The notes under the pieces: generated by a model | Told to the model about the DNA's origin: nothing | The model's database searches: none | Seen by the model: the letters and a program-made list of their open reading frames with translations, nothing else | Program-made: the position numbers and the translations under genes | Assembly (NCBI RefSeq): GCF_003463825.1 | Contig: NZ_QSDY01000001.1 | Coordinates: forward strand, 1 to 64,000 | Direction of reading: 5' to 3' | DNA length: 64,000 nt | Source of the DNA: Veillonella sp. AM51-8BH | Lineage (GTDB): Bacteria > Bacillota > Negativicutes > Veillonellales > Veillonellaceae | Shown here: piece after piece, positions 58,593 to 64,000 of the stretch | How the letters are laid out: the number at the start of each line of letters is the position of its first letter | Position numbering within the stretch: position 1 is the stretch's first letter

Positions 58593-61015
58593 ATGGAATT
58601 ATTGGCTCCTGCCGGTACGATGGAAAACTTTATAGCCGCTTTGGAATCTGGGGCTGATGCTATTTATCTTGGTGGTAAAGGCTTTAATGCTCGTGCTCAT
58701 GCAGCAAACTTTGGCATTGAAGAACTGGCTGAGGCTATTCGTTTAGCTCATATTTTAGATGTGTCCGTATATGTAACCGTAAATATCCTCATAGGTGATT
58801 CCGAATTAAAGGCTCTCGAGGCTTATTTGAAGGACTTAGAGCGCATCGGTGTGGATGCTATTATCGTTCAAGATTTAGCAGTTGCCAAATTGGCACAACG
58901 AGTGGCTCCTAAACTTCACTTGCATGGCAGTACGCAGATGACGGCGGCTACATTAGATGCTGTTCATTTTTATGAAAGTCTCGGTTTTACCCGTGTTGTA
59001 TTGGCTCGTGAGTTGAGTCTCCCAGAAATTGAACATATTTGTAAGAACTGTACAGCTGAAATTGAAGTCTTTGTACATGGTGCCTTATGCGTATGCTATT
59101 CTGGCCAATGCTTGATGAGTTCCTTCATCGGTGGTCGCAGTGGTAACCGTGGTGCTTGCGCACAACCTTGCCGGTTGCCTTATGAACTATTGGATTCTTC
59201 TGGTACTAGTTTGCTACCTAAACACGAAGCCTATTTACTAAGTCCAAAGGATCTTAACTATAGTGAGCATATGAATGAGCTCGTAGCTGCCGGTGTTACA
59301 TCCTTTAAGGTAGAAGGACGTATGAAGAAGGTTTCCTATGTGCGCCAAGTCATTGGGACTTATCGTCATATTTTAGATACAGCTCATATGGATGCTGCTG
59401 ATGCCGATGCATTGGCATCTGGGTTTAATCGTGGCTTCTCTACAGATTATTTAACAGACCATGTAGGGAAATCTATGATGACTGTTGTAGCTCCAAATAA
59501 TCAAGGCAAATTAATTGGTAAAGCAGAGGTCAAAAAGGGACAAGTTCATTTATTCCTAACAGAACCGATTGAAAAAGGATCACTTTTAAAGGTAATGCAA
59601 GATTCTGGTAGTATTACGTATTATCAAATAGATCAGAATTGGTCCTTAATGGATGAAAAGCATTTTGTAGGCAAACCTGATGAAGGGTTTGCAGCGGGAC
59701 AAGTATTTTTAGCATCTACGCCAAAATCTCAAAAGCAACGAGGCTTACAAGATTTTAGTGCTAAATTAGAGGTACATGGTTATCTATCTATTAATACAGA
59801 CCGAGAACAACCTTGCACAGACCTTACCTTTGTATTAAATGATGGTCGTACTGTGACAGTATCTAATGAGTTTGAACCTGTTTATGCTAATAACAAACCG
59901 ACTACATTAGAGAAGGTGACAGACCAAGTAGGTAGATTAGGCAATACATTGTTTACGCTTGGCTCTATGTCTATTCCTGATGGCCCTTATATGTGGCCAG
60001 CTAGTGTGTTAAATGCATTGCGCCGAGATGCTGTAGAAGCACTAGAAAACTTATTGATTACAAACCATGAAACGGCTTGGGCTGAGCTGGCTGTAGAGCC
60101 TCAAGATATGTCATCTATGGTTGCTAAGGGTAAGGTCCAATATTCTGAGCCTATGGTGAGTGCTCGCATTGATGAGCTAGAGGCTGTGAAAGCAGCTATT
60201 GAAGGGGGCGCTAAGAAGATTATCTTCGGTGGTGACCGTTTACAACGTAAGCCTTATGAACTTAGCATCTACGAGCAAGTAGCTAAGCTTTGCAAAGACC
60301 ATAATGTACTTTGTGTATTTGCTACCCTCGGGTTGTGAAAGATGATGAAGTAAAGGCGTATATGAATACCCTTAAGGCTATAGTTGAGGCGAAACCAGAT
60401 AGTATTTCTATTCATGTCCCTCAAGCGTTATTGTGGCTTCGTGACTTAGGGTATACAGGTGCTATTGAAGCTGATACAGGTCTTAACATATTTAACGGCT
60501 CTGCACTACAAGTATGGCAAGACTTTAATATGAGTAGCATAGCACCATCATTAGAGTTAACTTTGGCACAACTTGTTAACTTGCAAAAATCTACTAAATT
60601 GCCATTAGAAATAATGGTACATGGTTATACGGAAATGATGATTTCTGAATACTGTGCCATCGCTAGCTTTGTAGGGACAGGTAAAAAAGAAAACTGTCCA
60701 ATGCCGTGCGTAACAGAAGATTACGCATTAAAGGACCGTAAAGGGGAAGTATTCCCACTTCGCACAGATCCATATTGCCGCATGCACATCATGAACAGTC
60801 ATGAGATGGACATGCGTGCCTACGTACCAGAGTTACATCGAAAAGGGCTACATATTTTGCGCATCGATGGACGTCATATGGATCCAAAGCGGTTGCGTAC
60901 CATTGTAGCAGATTATGTATCCATTCAAAATGGAACAAAAGAGGCTCCGCCAAAGAGTGTAGGCAAAGATGATACACCTATTACAAGGGGCCACTATTTT
61001 AGAGGTATTTTATAA
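58593..61015 (+). CDS. U32 family peptidase-like protein, frameshifted
   Basis: Member of the U32 family, whose studied members (RlhA, TrhP) are RNA hydroxylation enzymes rather than proteases. TIM-barrel start MELLAPAGTMENFIAALESG, ADAIYLGGKGFNARA and the cysteine motif VFVHGALCVCYSGQCLMSSF, then GRSGNRGACAQPCRLPY are the family hallmarks; an extra domain follows (SVLNALRRDAVEALENLLI). Near 60328 GCTACCCTCGGG replaces GCTACCCCTCGGG; one C restored gives CVFATPRVVKDDEVKAYMNT and continues to the second cysteine set ENCPMPC and YCRMHIMNS, total 807 residues, typical of U32 proteins with DUF3656. GAAAGGATT precedes ATG 58593. Confidence 0.9.
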
Positions 61016-61028
61016 AAGAGGTAGTACA

Positions 61029-63407
61029 TTGTTTAACGAAGATGTATTAGACTTTCACCATATAAAAGAACAATTACAACAACATTGTAGTTCTACCATT
61101 GCTAAAGAATTAGCTATGCATATTGAACCAATGACGGATGCTAAAGCTATTCAAGAGAACCTTGATGAAACGGCAGAAGCCATGCGTTCTTTGCAAACTG
61201 AGATAGAACAACCGTTAGGCGGTACGCGAGATATTCGCGAATCCTGTAAAAAGAGTCGTAAAGACTTTGTCCTTACTCGTGAAGCATTGTGGGATATTTA
61301 TTTAACCATTGGTGCTTATAAGCGAATGACAAAGTTCTTTAGAACGAAATATATGGAATATCCATTGCTATCCTTATGGGTACAGGATATGCCAAATACA
61401 GATCGCATTGAAAATCGCTTTAAACGCGTCTTTGATGAAAAAGGGGAATTGCTTGATACAGCATCTCCTAAGTTGGCGAGCCTAAGAAATACGATTATTA
61501 AAACTCGGGAAAAGATCAAAAATGATATTCAAGCTATCTTGCACGACAAGGATAATCAGAAGTATTTCCAAGAAACGATCATTACACAGCGTAACAATCG
61601 CTACGTAATCCCTGTAAAACAGGAATATCGCCAATATTTTGATGGTCTTATTCACGACCGTTCTGCAACGGGTCAAACACTCTATATTGAACCGATGCGC
61701 TTGGTGAATCTAAATAATGAATTACAAGAGGCGTTGATTGGTGAAGAGCAAGAGGTATTGCGTATTTACCGTGAGTTATCAGCCCTTGTAAAACAACATA
61801 GTAATGATTTGATGGATGCTTGTGAAAAGGTATCCCATATCGAATTTGTATATGGTAAGGCGAGCCTTGCTATTTCTTATAAAGGTGTACCAGCTATCTT
61901 GAGTACTGATAGAACAGTTAATCTCATGAGAGCTCGACACCCATTAATTCCACCAAATGTAGTAGTGCCTACAAACATTCAATTAGGTACATCTTACCGT
62001 ATTTTATTGATTACTGGTTCTAATACAGGTGGTAAAACAGTATCCCTTAAAACATTAGGGTTATTGAGTTTAATGAACCAATGTGGTCTATTTATTCCTG
62101 CAGACCACGGCTCAATGTTGCCTATATTCCAAAATATCTTTGCCGATATTGGGGATGAACAAAGTATTGAGGCTAGCCTTAGTACGTTCTCTGCTCATAT
62201 GACACAAGTTATTTCCATTATTAAACATTGTGGCCCAAATGACTTGGTATTGCTGGATGAGCTTGGATCTGGTACAGATCCAGAGGAAGGTAGTGCACTT
62301 GCTGTATCTATCCTTGAGTTCTTCCGTAAAAAAGGTTCTCTTATGATGGTAAGTACCCATTATAATGAGCTTAAAAACTATGCATACCATACAGAAGGAA
62401 TCGAAAACGGCCATGTAGAATTTGATGAGCGTACCTTAAAGCCAACGTATCGACTTCATATTGGTGTAGCAGGTAGTAGCCATGCATTGAGTATTGCGGC
62501 CCGCTTAGGTTTACCAAAAGATATCGTAACGCGCGCGGCAGAGTATAAATCTCAATTTGGTAGCCATGAAATGGAAGAAGTTCTTTCAGATTTGAATGAG
62601 CAACTTCGTAAGGCATCTGAACGTGAAAGAGCCTTAAAGAAAGAGCTTGATGAAACACGTCGCATGCGCGGCCAATTAGAGAAGGAAAAGAAACAGTTTA
62701 ATGAAAAACGTAAACAAATCTTAGCCAAGGCTCAAGCAGATGCAGAAGCTATGAAACGTAGTTTACGCGTCGAAGGGGAAGCGATTATCAAGCAATTGAA
62801 ATCGCAATTCTCCGAAACAAATAAGGATAAGCGTCAATCTGCTATTAATGCTGCACGTAAGGGCATTTCTAATGTACATGTACCAGAAGCCCCAGTAGAT
62901 GATGATCGTAAGTCCTTGACGGCAGATGCTATTAAGGTAGGCCAAGCAGTATATGTTACATCTTTACGTTCATTAGGTACCGTATTAGCTATCAATGGCA
63001 ATCGTGTAAATGTAGATATTAATGGCTTAACTGCAACAGTTAAGGTTAATGAATTGCAATCTACCACACGTGAAGAGGGCAATAAACTAGAACGTGAACA
63101 AAAAGCGGCTATGCCTAAAACTAGAAAACGTATGGGTGGCTCTGCCGTACAACGCCAAAAAGAGGTTCGTACTGAAATTAATATTCTTGGACAAACGGTA
63201 GATGAAGCGACAGTTTCTGTTGGTAGATTTATTGATCAAGCTTTACTTGGTGGTGTTAATCAAGTGCGCATTATTCACGGTAAGGGGACTGGTGCATTAC
63301 GAGAAGGTGTACATCAATATTTGCGCACCTTACCGCATGTGGCTCATTTTGAAACAGCAGGCTATGACGAAGGTGGTGCAGGGGCTACCAATGTAGTTCT
63401 GAAATAA
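61029..63407 (+). CDS. mutS2: MutS2 endonuclease/ATPase with Smr domain
   Basis: MutS paralogue that suppresses recombination and in Bacillus also splits collided ribosomes. The start is TTG 61029 (AAAGAGGTAG seven bases upstream), giving 792 residues, close to the Bacillus 785; further upstream in-frame codons lie in the U32 gene. Core motifs: Walker A ITGSNTGGKTVSLKTLG (near 337), Walker B LVLLDELGSGTDPEEGSALA, MVSTHYNELKNYAY, a long charged coiled coil (RKASERERALKKELDETRRM) and the C-terminal Smr nuclease domain with HGKGTGALREGVH. It lacks the mismatch-recognition domain of MutS1. Confidence 0.95.
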   Translation: MFNEDVLDFHHIKEQLQQHCSSTIAKELAMHIEPMTDAKAIQENLDETAEAMRSLQTEIEQPLGGTRDIRESCKKSRKDFVLTREALWDIYLTIGAYKRMTKFFRTKYMEYPLLSLWVQDMPNTDRIENRFKRVFDEKGELLDTASPKLASLRNTIIKTREKIKNDIQAILHDKDNQKYFQETIITQRNNRYVIPVKQEYRQYFDGLIHDRSATGQTLYIEPMRLVNLNNELQEALIGEEQEVLRIYRELSALVKQHSNDLMDACEKVSHIEFVYGKASLAISYKGVPAILSTDRTVNLMRARHPLIPPNVVVPTNIQLGTSYRILLITGSNTGGKTVSLKTLGLLSLMNQCGLFIPADHGSMLPIFQNIFADIGDEQSIEASLSTFSAHMTQVISIIKHCGPNDLVLLDELGSGTDPEEGSALAVSILEFFRKKGSLMMVSTHYNELKNYAYHTEGIENGHVEFDERTLKPTYRLHIGVAGSSHALSIAARLGLPKDIVTRAAEYKSQFGSHEMEEVLSDLNEQLRKASERERALKKELDETRRMRGQLEKEKKQFNEKRKQILAKAQADAEAMKRSLRVEGEAIIKQLKSQFSETNKDKRQSAINAARKGISNVHVPEAPVDDDRKSLTADAIKVGQAVYVTSLRSLGTVLAINGNRVNVDINGLTATVKVNELQSTTREEGNKLEREQKAAMPKTRKRMGGSAVQRQKEVRTEINILGQTVDEATVSVGRFIDQALLGGVNQVRIIHGKGTGALREGVHQYLRTLPHVAHFETAGYDEGGAGATNVVLK

Positions 63408-63508
63408 AGCTACACAATAGTGATATAGTTATAGATAATACAGTAAATTATTATCGTATATCAAATTGGTTATGGGGTATAGCCATATACATATATAGAA
63501 ATAGAAGA

Positions 63509-63540
63509 GGTAGTAAGTTCTTAGAACTTACTACCTTTTT
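63509..63540 (+). terminator. Rho-independent terminator of mutS2
   Basis: GGTAGTAAGTTC, loop TTA, GAACTTACTACC and TTTTT. Confidence 0.95.
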
Positions 63541-63543
63541 ACG

Positions 63544-63579
63544 TAAAAGAAAGGAGCGGAACACATGTTCCGCTCCTTT
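63544..63579 (-). terminator. Rho-independent terminator of the penicillin-binding protein gene
   Basis: AAAGGAGCGGAAC and GTTCCGCTCCTTT pair perfectly; on the minus strand the stem is followed by CTTTTACG after CCTTT. It lies between the convergent mutS2 and PBP genes. Confidence 0.88.
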
Positions 63580-63590
63580 AGAGTATTAGA

Positions 63591-64000
63591 TTAACGATCT
63601 TTTTTACTAGACTTTTTACTTTTGGATGAATTAGATTTCTGTTCAGTTGCATCATCTTTTGAGCCACTGTCATCTTTTACAGCTTCATCTTTCGATTTGT
63701 CTTTATCGTCTTTTTTGTCTGCTTTTTCGTCCTTAGCAGCTTCTTTTTTAGGCTGTGCTTTTACAGGATTATAATAACCTTCAGAAACAGCTGATTGAGC
63801 GCTAGCAGGAACGGAGAAGTCAGAAGCAGGGGTATTGGCAAGCGCATTTGCCATGAATTGGCCCCACATAATAGCAGGTGTGTCACCACCGGTGATGCCT
63901 CGTAATGTTTCCGAGCCATAGTCATCACCAATCCAAACGGCAGCTACTAAATCAGGCGTGTAACCAACGAACCAAGCATCCTTGGAATCATCTGTTGTAC
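63591..64000 (-). CDS. Class A penicillin-binding protein (PBP1A-like), C-terminal end only
   Basis: The gene enters from the right edge on the minus strand; stop TAA at 63593-63591. Visible residues begin TTDDSKDAWFVGYTPDLVAA and VWIGDDYGSETL, directly after the KTGT motif of the transpeptidase domain, which is cut by the edge. GGDTPAIMWGQFMANAL is the usual end of the domain. A tail of about 65 residues follows, almost entirely Lys, Asp, Glu, Ser and Ala, extracytoplasmic by topology. Such tails are seen on Gram-positive and diderm Firmicute PBP1A proteins. Confidence 0.9.
   Translation of the reverse strand, partial: TTDDSKDAWFVGYTPDLVAAVWIGDDYGSETLRGITGGDTPAIMWGQFMANALANTPASDFSVPASAQSAVSEGYYNPVKAQPKKEAAKDEKADKKDDKDKSKDEAVKDDSGSKDDATEQKSNSSKSKKSSKKDR

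Noticed and set aside
60969-61028. Upstream start of mutS2 inside the U32 gene
   Set aside because: The extra residues have no MutS2 homology, and TTG 61029 with its ribosome site gives the expected length.

Overview
The window looks like a chromosome segment of a diderm Firmicute of the Negativicutes, most likely Veillonella or a close relative. The gene order and many families are Firmicute-like: CggR with a glycolytic operon, rpmE-yqhQ-prfA-prmC-ywlC-ywlE-rpiB-glyA-upp, MutS2, a DUF896 protein, and DUF881 plus small basic protein beside the division cluster. The cell nevertheless has an outer membrane: there is a giant YadA-type trimeric autotransporter, a small outer-membrane beta-barrel protein and a type IV pilus system. 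MurE carries the DNPR motif expected for meso-diaminopimelate. I see no rRNA, tRNA, CRISPR, insertion sequence or prophage. The genus name is inferred from gene content and the character of the adhesin, not from a database search.

Layout. 1-7.1 kb: the stalk and anchor of a trimeric autotransporter adhesin whose 5' end lies outside the window. 7.2-21.3 kb: a division and cell-wall (dcw) cluster, mraZ-rsmH-ftsL-murE/murF fusion-mraY-murD-murG-murC-ddl-ftsQ-DUF881-sbp-ftsZ, with no ftsI, ftsW, murB or ftsA. 21.3-26.4 kb: an outer-membrane protein, an aminotransferase, a DUF896 protein (minus strand), nth, an unrecognised 479-residue protein and a PC4/YdbC-like protein. 26.4-33.8 kb: the translation and one-carbon block rpmE to upp. 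33.8-41 kb: the cggR-gap-pgk-tpiA-gpmI-eno glycolytic operon with a CggR-type operator. 41.1-49.2 kb: a type IV pilus operon (pilB, pilT, pilC, major pilin, pilD, four minor pilins, pilM, pilN, pilO). 49.3-51.1 kb: aroK and pfkA. 51.2-54.3 kb: a MacAB-like export system. 54.5-63.4 kb: a thioesterase, pheS-pheT, a U32 family protein and mutS2. The right edge holds the C-terminal end of a class A penicillin-binding protein on the minus strand.

The most important caution is that eleven genes, several of them normally essential (rsmH, murD, pheS, gpmI), are each broken by one missing base, always inside a homopolymer run of two or more. In every case restoring one base recovers the full-length family protein. 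This points to sequencing or assembly deletions rather than real gene decay, so those genes are annotated here as single genes with the break noted. Biologically the most interesting points are the adhesin's charged coiled-coil tail after its beta-barrel anchor, the MurE-MurF fusion with a relic start site at the junction, the phased GTGG boxes over the mraZ promoter, the major pilin's 42-residue leader, and a hypothetical protein that resembles a DNA methyltransferase lacking its catalytic motif.
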